Of a stretch of 64,000 bases of DNA, positions 1-11,098 are shown one piece after another (the stretch's first letter is position 1; each line of letters starts with the position of its first letter). Both the position numbers and the translations under genes were made by a program. This DNA comes from Silene latifolia (taxonomy: Eukaryota > Streptophyta > Magnoliopsida > Caryophyllales > Caryophyllaceae): positions 30,766,217-30,830,216 of the forward strand of contig NC_133534.1 in assembly GCF_048544455.1 (NCBI RefSeq), given 5' to 3'. A model generated the notes under the pieces. That model saw only the letters and a list, made by a program, of their open reading frames with translations. It had not been told where the DNA came from and did no database searches.

Positions 1-282
1 CTTAATTGTGAACACGAAATGGCCTCGATCATTTGTTTGCTTGGTTGTTGTCTAAGTTGTTTGGAAGTAAAAATCAAATAGTTATGTCATCTGATTACAG
101 CAAAGTTGTCTTTAAACTTTTATAACTTGAGATTCATAAATGATTTTGATGTGATTCTAATTGGAGGTGATAGCTTGTCCTTTTACGATTCTAACAATAG
201 GTCACACGCCCAAATCGACCAAGAAACGAGTGAGTTATGACTGTTTTACGAAAACTGGACAATGCTGAGAACTGCGTAGGGT

Positions 283-448
283 ACTTGATCGAGTAGCCTT
301 GGCACTCGACCGAGTAGGGAGGCACTCGATCGAGTACCTCAGTTACTCGATCGAGTAGCACTGGTGATTTGTTTTACGTGCTTCTGACCTTCACCTACTC
401 GATCGAGTAAGTCCCTTACTCGATCGAGTGGCCTGTACTCGATCTAGT
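283..448. repeat. Array of ACTCGATCGAGT palindromes (internal)
   Basis: Seven copies or near copies of ACTCGATCGAGT. Core starts lie at about 285, 306, 326, 347, 399, 420 and 439, giving spacings of 21, 20, 21, 52, 21 and 19 bp. The first four copies and their spacers resemble those in the LTR at 3882-3972, so the two stretches are homologous. Confidence 0.85.
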
Positions 449-3423
449 GACCCCTGTTTTGGGTCATATGCTTATCTTTTGACTTTGTTGCATATTATGT
501 TTAATTCAAAGTGGTTATTTTGCTTCTTTATGCATTCTTTTACATGTATGTTGGTCTTGATACGTAAGTTACCCAATCTTATGGGGTGGTGAGTGGCACC
601 TTTTGGTGAGTATGAGTTTGGTGGGAGGAGATGAGCTATATGTGGTTGTGATAGATAGTGGAAAAAGAAAAGAAAGATCGTTATGGCTTAATTGATACAT
701 AGAGCATGTTTTCTGAGATGAGAAGAGCGATATGATTGTGTGTTGAGTAACGTAAAAGCAAGTGAATATGGGCAAGGGATGATGTGAGTCTAAGGAACGT
801 GAGAATAAAAAGATTGAAAGTAAGGATGTGGATAGTGGCAGCTTGAGATGTGTAAAGAATTATGGAGGGAGATGGTTAGGAGTCGTGTGGGTTAGGGATA
901 TATGTAGTGAAAGTTCGTTTTAAAGGGGGTTGAGAAGAGTGGTAAACAGTGAACTTTATGGAGACATGTTGCGAGGTAGATTTGTACACAGTGAGTGAGT
1001 TTGGGAGATTTGGTTTATTAAGAGATGAAACTACTGTGGGATTTCCTTGGGCATTTAACGGTATGAAATGAATTCCGATTTCTAAAGAGGTACAAAGGAG
1101 ATACAATTGTTTAAACAGTGAACGTTGATTTTATGGATAGATTAGTGGCAAATGTGAGTGATAGCATAATAAGAGAAGATCCATGGTAAGAAAGAGTGAG
1201 ATGATATCGATATAAAATAATGGGATTTGAGTTTTGGAGCGATGAGAAGGTAATTGGTGCACTAAAGGGTTAGATAGAAGTAATAAGGAGTTGAGCTATT
1301 AAATGGTATTGTTGAGTATAAAGAGAAAAGAAGGATAAAAGTAAGCTGAGAAAAATGTTCACCGGAGTTATGTAACATAAAAGTAAGGAATCGTCGAGAC
1401 GTATGATACTATCAAGAGTAAGTAAGTTAATGGTTATACAGAAGTTTCAGGACAACATGATTAATCATGAGTTTCGAGGAATTAAGGGAGTAAGAAGTTG
1501 GTAGAATATCTGTATGATATGAGATTTTGGTGGAGAGTTAGATGATGACATAATTAAGAATAGTATTGGGAAGAATGTTGAGGTAATTTTGTTGATGGAT
1601 TCGATGTTCGTTATTTGGGATGTTAACCAAAGATAGGAAAGAAATCGTGATGTTTAGAGATGAGTGTAAGAGGTTTGATGTCCGGACAGTGGTAGTGTTA
1701 TGGTTTGTGACTAGTGGTTAAGGGTGATGGTATATTAGAAAGGTAACAATTCTAAAGAGGTTGATTTTGCAGAGACCAGATTGCCATGTATGGTTGTGAG
1801 AGAGTATAAGGTGTGGTTATATGAGGCGGTTGTTAGTAGTTGAGTATTACTAGTATGGTTATATTTGGCATGAGTTGATGGTTATGCGAATGGGAGAACG
1901 TGTTATGAGGGGCATACGAGTTAAGCTCGGGTGCGAGGTAACTTTTATAAGGTGGTAACTTACGTGATCAGGATTGACTGGTTGGATGTGATTACGGGTC
2001 TGTGATATATATATATATAAATGTTTGTGTGAGGTTTTGACCTCACAAGACGTGATATGGTGTGATTATCATAAAGTTGTTATTTGAATGTTCTATAATG
2101 CATGTTGGGTACGCTAATCTAATTGAATGATGATTAAAAAGGTAATAATTTGAGTGATCTCGGCATATTTGGTTATACCGTATATATTCATGATACATGT
2201 CAATCTGTGATATGGTAAGGGGATGATATTCATGAGGTTATTATCTGTTTAATTCATAAAATATATTGCGTTGTGATTTAGTAAAGTGGATTTGAGTAAG
2301 TTTTCCTTGTCTGAGAAGTTATTCTGAGTCAGTGTTTATGGGAATTGTATGCAGTTGTGATGTCTATCGATGTGGTTGTTGTGCCTCGGGTGGTGATCCG
2401 GGCACGGTACATAGTGTGGTGGTGCGGGTATTTTCGCACTGCGGTGTGGCGGTTGGTGGCGGTGTTGTGATGCCGTCACCGGTTGTGGTGGAGTAGGCGG
2501 GATGATTATGATACGAGTTCTCAAAAGTACATATCAGTTATACATAGTTGTTATTTTGTTTGTTGCTGTTTCCGGTGAGTTTCAGTTTGGACAGATAGAC
2601 TGTTGTTTTGTTTGTTGATGTTTTCTTTACCAGGTTAAGTTTGGGAATGAGGGTAGAGTACGATATGAAATAGAGTTGTATATGTTTTTGTTGTTGTCAT
2701 GGTATAGTGACATTCTGTTGATGGGACACGGTTGTGAAAGGTTGTTACAGTAATTCTGATCTTGTTCTATATAAGGCTTTCGTAGACATGGTAATGGCAA
2801 GTGATTCGTAAAACATGTGTGGTAATGACCTGAAAGATGCAGGAGGTTCATAATCCTTTGTGGAGACAGTGAGTGTTGGGTGTTGGGGGAATTAGTGTCA
2901 TGTTAAGTTATGTATGAGTTTTGCGGTAATCAAGGAAAGAACTTGAGGATTTAGTGTGAGTGTACATAACGAGTGTGGATCGTGAGTTATGCTTTTGGGA
3001 GATAGGTGCTTTACATAGAAAGGTATGTTGTTTTGCAGTAATAATGGAGAGTTAGTATGGTGATTTTGCTACGAGTTTTATGGTATAGGTTAGGTGATGG
3101 GCCGAATGAGTTGAGATATGAGAAATGTTTAAGTAAGAGAGCTTTGGTTATATACATGGCGAGTGTTTAGATTATAGGTGGCTATCTTTGACATGCGGTG
3201 GTGATGAGGATAATGAGACGATATAGCTAGGATTTAGTATTAGTGAGTTACGAGGACGTAACATTTATCTTAACAGGAGTAGGATGCGATAAAAGAGATT
3301 TTGATGGTTGTACATATGGTGGTATATTTTTGGAAGTAGAGTGTTGGTGTAGCATAAAGGACGGATATTTGTTTTGATTTTATTAAAGGTCATGACAGTT
3401 GGATGATGATGTTATGAGTGTGA

Positions 3424-3470
3424 GTAAACTTCGAGGACGGAGTTCCTTTTAAGGGTGGTAGAATGTAACA
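3424..3470 (+). other. First polypurine-tract/LTR-start-like motif
   Basis: The stretch has the form AACTTCGAGGACGGAGTTC, then TTTTAAGGGTGGTAGAA, then TGTAACATTCCG. This is the form of a gypsy/chromovirus 3' polypurine tract followed by an LTR start. A second, similar motif follows about 300 bp downstream, and that one begins the recognisable LTR. This copy is either a relic of an older end or an internal duplication. Confidence 0.6.
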
Positions 3471-3732
3471 TTCCGTTTGATGTTTATGAGTGTCTTGATA
3501 GTGGATTTTCTAGTGGATAATAGGTTAGAGAAACGGAGCTAGCAGCGTTAGTGGACGGTAGTTGGTAGTGTATGTAGTTGATGTCGGGAGAGTCTATGAC
3601 GTAGTTGATACGATATCGTGAGCCATGTTGTGGAGGTAGGAATAGTTGGTGGAGTTGGTGTTGAGAGTTCATGTTTTATAGGTTGCGTTGTTGTGTCTTG
3701 ATCGAGTCAATATGTTTGTTTTATGTATGGGT

Positions 3733-3771
3733 TGAACTTCGGGGACGAAGTTCTTTTTAAGGAGGGAAGAC
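3733..3771 (+). other. Polypurine tract of the gypsy element
   Basis: The motif GAACTTCGGGGACGAAGTTC is followed by TTTTTAAGGAGGGAAGAC and then TGTAATAC. This matches the usual end of plant chromovirus-type gypsy elements, where the tract primes plus-strand DNA synthesis at the edge of the 3' LTR. Confidence 0.8.
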
Positions 3772-3802
3772 TGTAATACTACGGTTTTATGAGTCTTTGG
3801 GT

Positions 3803-3970
3803 ACTCTATCGAGTGGGCCTTACTCTGTCGAGTAATTAAGGGTATGTTGCGTTTTAAAATAGTTTCTGACATGTTGGGTACTCGATCGAGTAGCCTTGAC
3901 ACTCGATCGAGTAGGGCACTCGATCGAGTAGGGGGGCACTCGATCGAGTACCTCAGTTACTCGATCGAGT
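3803..3970. promoter_or_regulatory. Palindrome array in the U3 region of the gypsy LTR
   Basis: Seven copies of ACTCGATCGAGT or close variants, with core starts at about 3805, 3824, 3882, 3903, 3920, 3940 and 3961. Most spacings are 17-21 bp, with one gap of 58 bp. A TATATAAA box lies downstream at 4023-4030. A regulatory role is inferred from this position. Confidence 0.6.
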
Positions 3971-4022
3971 AGCCGGTTTACGGGGTGATGATTTGTCGGG
4001 TTTTGTTAATAATGCGATTGAA

Positions 4023-4030
4023 TATATAAA
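4023..4030 (+). promoter_or_regulatory. Probable TATA box of the gypsy LTR
   Basis: TATATAAA lies about 250 bp into the LTR, just after the palindrome array, where plant LTR promoters usually sit. Confidence 0.5.
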
Positions 4031-6169
4031 CAACTCCGTCACTTCCTTAATACATTTTATCAAACCTAATTATGTTCAAAGAGAAAACAAACTACGTTCT
4101 TCGCATCAATCACATTATTGACAAATCCCGGAGCTTGAGAGGTCGGATTTCATCGTTCTTTACATCTTTGTGATCCTTGCGTCGAGGGTAAGATCTATGT
4201 ATCGAATTTGTTATATTTAATTAAGTTTCGTTAAACCCTAATTTTGGGAATTGAGGATTTGTGGTAGTTTTATGTAATTAGTGATTATGTGATTATATGC
4301 TAGGAGGAGGATTCGTAGAAGAAGAATTTTGATACAGCTGTTGAGACCGTCTGATTGTGTTGCTGTTCCAGGTAGGGTTTCCCTACTTAGTATTAGTTAC
4401 ATAATGTGTGGTGATTGTGCTGTAGTTAGTGATTGTTGATTGATTCAGACGGTTGTTGCTGTTGTATTGTGATTGTGATTGTTTGTCTCTGGTTCTCGAG
4501 ATGCGTTCTCGGCTGAGTGGAGTCACTTGCGGGAGTGGTTTCACGCCCTAGTTTCGCCCTTCGTGGAACCCGCCACGGAAGGGGATGTGCACATTAATGG
4601 GACAGAGTTATCGCTCGGTATGATGAGCGGGGATTTGGTGGGTACGGCTGCGGTCTCCCATTGGCAGGGCTGGTCAAGTGGACAGTCGGTGACGGAGATT
4701 GATTGGAGTGGGTGTGATTGTGTGTGTGACCGTTTGAGCTGTGTTGTTTGTTGTGTTGTTGGATTATATAAATTGTGTGATTAGTACTGACCCTGTTTAA
4801 ATGTTTTAAAAACTGTGGTGATCCATTCGGGGGTGGTGAGCAGTTGCTTGACAGGTATATATTGGATACGCGTGGAATCTAGCTGGGGATGGAGTCATCA
4901 CATATCAGAGTCTTTAGTCTTCTGCCGCGTTTGTTAAGACAGCTCCATTCAGTTGGTTTATAGTTTGAGAACAGTTGTATTTTGCTTACAGTTGGTTTTG
5001 TTATGTAATCACTTAAACTTATTTAATAAAGTACGTTTCCTTATTGTCTTATGATTATCATTGCCTCGGGTAACCGAGATGGTAGTATCCTTATACCTGA
5101 GTGGTCCTGGTAAGGCACTTGGAGTATGGGGGTGTTACAAACATAGCCACAATGGTATCTTAACCATCCTAATGTGTTTTGATTATGGTTTTCTCGGAAA
5201 CCATGCGTAATCTCAATTGTGAATTGTCATTTGTGTAACAACCTTACACAAAATTGCATAAAAAACACTTTGCTTTACATCCTTAATGCTTTTGCAAGCA
5301 CTTAAGGGTAATCTTTATAGCTTACTTGGTAACTATTACTTAAATTCGATTTTGAAACAATTCATCATACTCAAAGTATATGAAGTGTTATACATCATTA
5401 CTCATTTAATTGATCCGGCAGCGGAAGCAAATGGAATCAATCAAATATATTCAACTCGATTGAATTAGTCATGAATCTTATCAACATAAGACTTCTTATT
5501 TGACGCTAATATCACGTGGATTTATCTCCATAAAACCGGATATTAAAGATGTATTATATTACTCCAAAAGTCTTAAATCATTCTCAATGATCAATATGTT
5601 ATCCACATATAAGACTAATTAAAATTTCCATAACTCCCACTAAAATCCATGTATAAACACAACTTCTCAACCTATTGAGAAAAGTTTTATAATATGATCA
5701 AAACATTGATTCCAACTCATTGATGTCCTACTTAAGACCCTCTCTTAAGTTTCACATTATCTTAGGATTGAAAGAATCTACAAAACTCAAGACATGTATT
5801 GAATACATTCCTTCTAATTGAAGAAGTGGGTTTTAGATTCACTTGCTATATGTATATCATCATAATGAAACACAATCCCTAAGAAGATCCAAATAGACTT
5901 AAGCATTTCAACTAGTGCAAAACCCTTTGCCACCAATCAAGCTTTGATATCTCTTTTTGATATCCAACAATTCCACTTGGAATTTATTTCGGATTTTCAT
6001 GGCTCTAAGCCTTGTCAGGAGTTGTGACTTAAACATTTTCATGTAAGTCATATATTCATTACTTTCCAGAAGTAACTTGAATCTAACAATTTCTTTGTAA
6101 GTTGTAAGCTCTTTACTTTCTAAAAGTAACACTAATTCATCATCTTTAATAAGTGATGACTTTAACCTC

Positions 6170-6397
6170 CTAGATTTTGAAGAAACAACGTCTTACACAA
6201 AACGTCTCATGTAGCCAAGAAAGACTAGTTTCTTGCGACATAGCATTCTTTGTGGCTCTTGAATAATTTCTCCCACTCTGTCTTCTAGAAATAAACTTGT
6301 AATCTAGAAAGACAGCTTCATGAGCCACAAACTCGTTGTACTCGTGATTATAGTAAGGAAAAATGAGCATTTGTTTCTTGTGAAAACTTACAAGCAT
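6170..6397 (-). pseudogene. Copia integrase C-terminal fragment
   Basis: The 75-residue frame contains the block YNHEYNEFVAHEAVFLDYKF followed by ISRRQSGRN. This matches the plant copia segment just after the integrase core, where a Y-N-P-x(n)-F-V-A-R-x-A-V-F-L-E pattern precedes the RT domain. The catalytic D-D-E part is not intact upstream and the frame ends in stops on both sides. The second copy at 40153-40380 has the same frame with scattered substitutions, so both descend from one broken parent or decayed in parallel. It fixes the element as Ty1/copia and minus strand. Confidence 0.75.
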
Positions 6398-8039
6398 GGT
6401 ATGCTACCATTTCATATCTCATATGATTCGTTTTAGATTTAGTGGAAAAATAATTTAGACAAAACGATAAAATCCCCAAAAGGATCAAGTAACTCAAAGT
6501 AACTTGATTGATGTCCAAACCATATCGAATAGCGTTTGATTTCTTTATCCAACCACACATTATCCCATAATGCGTGCTAAGAGAGATTAATTTGTGATAC
6601 TTATATCACATTTCCTTTGGCTTATATCAAAGTCTTCACATTGATAATCCCATCACGACTAAATCATGATTCTTTGAACTATTTGAACTTCTTCAAAGAA
6701 TTTTCTATTTACCTTTTAATTGAACATATTAGCATCAACTTAAATCGTTGGTAAAAGAAAATGATAAACCTATTTTGGATCAATGATTTACAACCTCGAT
6801 CTCCTTTTCAACCAAAAGGCACGAGACATCTTGTTTTGAATACAAGATACACATATACCATAAGATCTAATGGTTTCAAGAGTACTCGATAACTCTTTAC
6901 GTTCATTATTCCAGAATTTAAAGTTTAATCTTGGGTTACCAATTTGAGTCTTGCATCATCTTCATGATATATCATTCTAGTTTGGTTTAGAATATAATCA
7001 CCTTGATAATGGGCTAGCCATACATCAAATCATGGTGTATAGGGTCACAAAAGTGAAACCTCTTTTGTATCTTAACAAGTTTATATTCTTTTTTAGAGTT
7101 TATGCATTTAATAGTCATAATTAAGTACAACTATAAACCCAAAACTAGATTGATTACACAATGACTCTATCTCTCGACATTATTTAATGCTAGTTGTCAT
7201 ATTATCATCATCTTATGTATCGAATGCAATGATGAAAACCTCCATTGGTTTCTAACATTGACAAAGTAGTACTAGCAAAGTTTATGTTAATCAAATAAAC
7301 ATTTAAAGAAGAAGGTCCCATTAGATGTCCCACAACTAACTTGTTGATTCTTCAATAATTTGGGGGTAGTTTCCTTTCTAGCGTCCAACAATTAACACAA
7401 TGGAAACTTTGTCGGTCGGGATTGATAGGTTTAGTATAGTTATTCTCAATAACTTTACTTTTAACATTACCTTGTATCAATTCCATTCTCATTTTACTTC
7501 TTTAAACCTCACCCTTTTCTTAACGGTTTAAGAGAATGCTCCCACTCATTTCAATGAGTCTTTGCTAAGAGAAGCAAAATTGAAATTCATGAAGACTACT
7601 CTTCATTCGTTTGTTTAGTCTTAAAACTTTCATTGAAGTGGTTGCGGTATTTTGGTCAATTTTGATTTCCAACAAATCTAGTTACCAAAATGATGTAACG
7701 CGCGTTTCAAAGTATTTAACTCAATTAAGCATATGAGAAACAATTCATTGTAAGTAGATATGTTAGTCAAGAATCAAAAACCCTTTTGATCACAAATAAC
7801 TTTTATCTATACTCTTCACAAGAGATCCTTACAATGGATAATACGAGGTTTTTAGAAGAAAATTTAAATCTTGTTTTTCGTTACGATGTTTTAATGGGGA
7901 TTTGAATTAAAATCGAAAAGATATCTATATGAATTGTGGTAAAGAAATAGAACAATATGATAACGTAATAGTGGAAAACTTAACATTTATCGTTTTATTA
8001 ATACTTGTAAATAACAAGTAAAGCATTTACATAGTGACC

Positions 8040-8345
8040 TCTACCCAACTATGATAAATGATTCCAAGATCCAAATTCATATTAACTTGGGCACGGTAGG
8101 GCCAATTCATCCCTTATCAATATAACTCGGTGGATTAACTCTTTAATCGATTCTGCTTTTAGAACTCTTGGTCGATAAAATTACATTAATATTTATCTTT
8201 AGCCCGGAACACATGCGACTACGGTCACGAATACTTCCGTTGAGCTCAATCCAAATTTTGAATAAATGTGTCCATGATCCAAATCCACATCAACTTGGGC
8301 ACGGTAGGGCCGATTCATCCCTTATTAACATGAATTCGGTGGATA
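8040..8345. repeat. Internal ~90-bp duplication in copia interior
   Basis: A segment containing CTTGGGCACGGTAGGGC and ATTCATCCCTTA occurs at about 8086 and again at about 8294, an offset of 208 bp. The same pair is present in the other copia copy near 42080 and 42290, so the duplication predates the two insertions. Confidence 0.7.
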
Positions 8346-8626
8346 GACATTTATCACCCACTTCCCCTACGTAACAAGGTTTGTACCCTGGTAGAGCCGA
8401 GCGCAGTCCCTCACGAAATAGGTTTTCACGGTTTCTACTTTTTGGTAAGGCTAAGTCTCAATTGTTTATTTAAGCGAGAGGTCTTGTCAATTTATTATCT
8501 ATCACGTATTAAGTGAACTAAAGCGGTGAACTACGATAATTGTAATTGACACGGTCGATAAACTCGATAAAATGATAATGCATGTTTAGTTATGGCGATT
8601 TAGCGATGCATGCAACATATAAATAA

Positions 8627-9809
8627 AAGTCTTTAGTCAAAAAAATCGACTTATTAGAATACTATAGTAGCTCTCGCCACGACCTGGCTATATAAATTTG
8701 CCAGAACTCTATAAGCGGTCATAAGGCCCGACAAGGTGTTCCTAACAGTCTGCCTATGTGATCGACTAGTCATCTCACATGACTCTATGACACTTGAGAT
8801 TGCCATCAATCACATCACACTCTAGTCACTTCGAGACGTCACCTCATACAAGTGACTATGGGTGAATACCATGTTAATCCGGGTTCACTTTAACGGGGTT
8901 CAATATTGTCTCTACAACCCGTTTGGATGTAACAGAGTATAAAAGGAGTTTTTAGATTTTAAAAACTCGAACGACAAATGTGATTATCACATATGAATAG
9001 TTAATACCTGATTACTACTTCATAATTTTATAATCAATTTACATCTTATATGTAGTTCTTCATCTCAATGCAATTGAAATGACATATGACATGACTCATC
9101 ATGTTAAGCCTATGAGAAGGCTTTGGTTAGTAGGTTTTATCAACATCTTGTACCTTACTCAAACTTACTGCACACTCGTTTTCCTTTGTAATGTATACAT
9201 TTAAATTACAAAACTTTCTGAGTACGTGTCTAGATCCAATCTAGACATAGCCCCTCTAGCCTTAGAATAGCTCCCACTGTTTTCACAGTGTGCGGGACTC
9301 ATCCTTCTTGCACATCTCATGGTTACAAGTGTACTCACTTTCCGTTGTAAATATTTCTTATTGTTCTTTATTGCCTAGAACGATTCTAGAAAATCTATTT
9401 CTTATATAACATAGCCACAATGGTATCTTAACCATCCTAATGTGTTTTGATTATGGTTTTGTCGGAAACCATGCGTAATCTCAATTGTCAATTGTCATTT
9501 GTGTAACACCCTTACACAAAATTGCATCAAAAACACTTTGCTTTACATCCTTAATGCTTCTGCAAGCACATAAGGGTAATCTTTATGGCTTACTTGGTAA
9601 CTATTACTTAAATTCGATTTTGAAACAATTCATCACACTCAAAGTATATGAAGTGTTATACATCATTACTCATTTAATTGATCCGGCAGCGGAAGCAAAT
9701 GGAATCAATTCGTTTATATTCAACTCGATTGAATTAGTCATGAATCTTATCAACATAAGACTTCTTATTTGATGCTAATATCACGTGGATTTATCTCCAT
9801 AAAACTACT
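8627..9809 (-). mobile_element. Copia RT end, RNase H and 3' UTR, unit 2
   Basis: On the minus strand this reads from late RT (9803) through degenerate RNase H sequence to 3'-UTR sequence (8627). It abuts the LTR at 9810 directly, so leader, gag and most of pol are missing between LTR and RT. Bases 9410-9803 repeat 5140-5530, and 8759-9410 match 38465-39110 of the other copia copy. The order LTR, RT end, RNase H, 3' UTR, then a second leader-to-RT unit means remains of two head-to-tail elements with losses between them. Confidence 0.65.
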
Positions 9810-11098
9810 TGTTAGAAATATTAATCTCATTAATTTACATATTCATATATGTGAGAAATTATTTAGTCATAAAATAATTACAAATCTTATGCATGCAAAT
9901 ATAAATAAAAGTAGAGAAGAAATCGTTTTTCTTACTATGGAATTTCGGATTAAAGGGTACAAGTAAAATCTCCTTCTTACTTGTTCTTGAGCTTTCCTTA
10001 TTATGGATGAACAAGGTTCAAATTAGAACCTCTCCCAAAAGCATATACCCAAAGAAATCTCTTAATAACCAATATTATTATGATCTAGTAACAATATTAG
10101 TCTTACTTAAAATGACACAAAATATTAATTTATTCTCTTGTTATTTCGGCCAAGAGAGGATAGATTTGCGTGTTTTTATTTCACTAAGTTTTCACAAAAA
10201 TGGTAGATAAAATATTTTTTTCTCTTACACTAGGAAAAATTAGTTGAAGTTGTGAATAATTGTAGTGGAAAAACATCTTGGCATCACCCTTGAAAACCGG
10301 TTGGAGGGGGGGGGGGGGGTATTTTAAGCCCAATGCATGCAAAAGTTGCTCTTCTCAAAAGCTATAGGGTTGCATGGCTACTAGTTAGCTTTAATCATTG
10401 TGTTTTCCACTTAAACAATTAACACAATTTAAAACTTATACCCCCTCCATAATTTCGGCACATAAGACATAAAATGGGAGGTCCATTTTATTTTGTCATT
10501 TGTCAATTGTAACATATGTGACATGTTAGTTGACATGTGAAATTGTAATGTATTTTTAACATATTAAAAATCAACATACTCATAAAATATGTCATATACA
10601 ATATCGAGTTGTAATTCGTAATTACTTGTACCAAAACGGTTTATCAAATTATAAATTACAACGTCTTGTACTTATAATAAATTATTCACTCAATTTCAAT
10701 TTCAATTGTTTCGTAAACAATAATTTTATCTAAGTAATAAAACAATTCGATTACGTAGACCGTATCCAATTTAATCGAATTATAATAAGATACGTTAATC
10801 TTACTCACAAATCAACCGTCAATTTTAAGTAATTTAATTAACTCGTATCGGAATACGATTAATTAAATAATCAATTAAGAGTATTTCCCTATAGGTATGA
10901 CCTAAGGGGATCAACTGATCACCACCGTCGCACGACAGTAATGTCAAACTCTAGTCAGCCAATCATTACCGATATGTGTGGACCAGTTGACTGTAAAATA
11001 TTACATCCCACATGTATTCTTAAAATGAGATTTAAACATGTGATCATCATGATCGACAGTTGTGATCGCATTATTGCTGGAGGACACATATTCCAACA
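9810..11098 (-). mobile_element. 5' LTR of copia copy 1
   Basis: On the plus strand the segment begins TGTTAGAAATATTAATC and ends CATATTCCAACA. Read as minus it starts TGTTGGAATATGTGTCC and ends TTTCTAACA, 1289 bp. Two further copies of this LTR lie at 44133-45429 (same orientation) and 47540-48819 (opposite). A run of 14 G at 10306-10319 is not shared by the others. Confidence 0.85.

Larger units (their letters stand above)
1..3771 (+). mobile_element. Interior (3' part) of a Ty3/gypsy LTR element, non-coding
   Basis: This is the stretch upstream of a gypsy-type polypurine tract and LTR, so it belongs to the body of that element. The plus strand is rich in G and purines but holds no reading frame of meaningful length and no protease, RT, RNase H or integrase motif. 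The minus-strand frames here are short shadows. The element was therefore non-autonomous, or this is a long 3' untranslated region whose coding part lies left of the window. It carries a palindrome array at 285-446, an (AT)n run near 2009-2021, and two tract-plus-TGTAA ends near 3425 and 3735. The family (Tekay-like) is inferred from the 3' end only. Confidence 0.6.
3772..5139 (+). mobile_element. 3' LTR of a gypsy (Tekay-like) retrotransposon
   Basis: The LTR begins TGTAATACTACGG directly after the polypurine tract and ends GGGGGTGTTACA, about 1368 bp with TG...CA ends. A palindrome array (3803-3970) sits about 55 bp upstream of a TATATAAA box at 4023. Flanking sequence from 5140 continues smoothly as copia pol sequence, also found at 9410 and 39110, so the element inserted into an older copia. 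The target duplication cannot be tested because the 5' end is outside the window. Confidence 0.85.
5140..8626 (-). mobile_element. Decayed Ty1/copia interior (leader to RT), unit 1
   Basis: Read on the minus strand this is copia sequence with many stops and frameshifts. It runs from leader-like sequence at the right through integrase (6170-6397) to RT-like remnants near 5520-5850, including a fragment resembling the YVDD block. It is colinear with 39110-42615 at high identity, the second copy in this window. The gypsy LTR interrupts it at 5139/5140. At 8626 it is joined to 3'-UTR sequence of another unit instead of its own leader. No frame is functional. Confidence 0.75.

Noticed and set aside
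569..2851. Minus-strand frames of 62-77 codons in the gypsy interior
   Set aside because: G/purine-rich plus strand gives His/Pro/Ser-rich shadows on the minus strand, with no domain or ordered set of frames.
4479..4784. 101-codon plus-strand frame in the gypsy LTR
   Set aside because: It lies wholly within the LTR, has no family pattern and ends in C-rich low-complexity sequence. It is a chance frame.
8168..8374. Plus-strand frame also found at 42160-42408
   Set aside because: Conservation between the two places reflects two copies of the same copia element, which is coded on the other strand.
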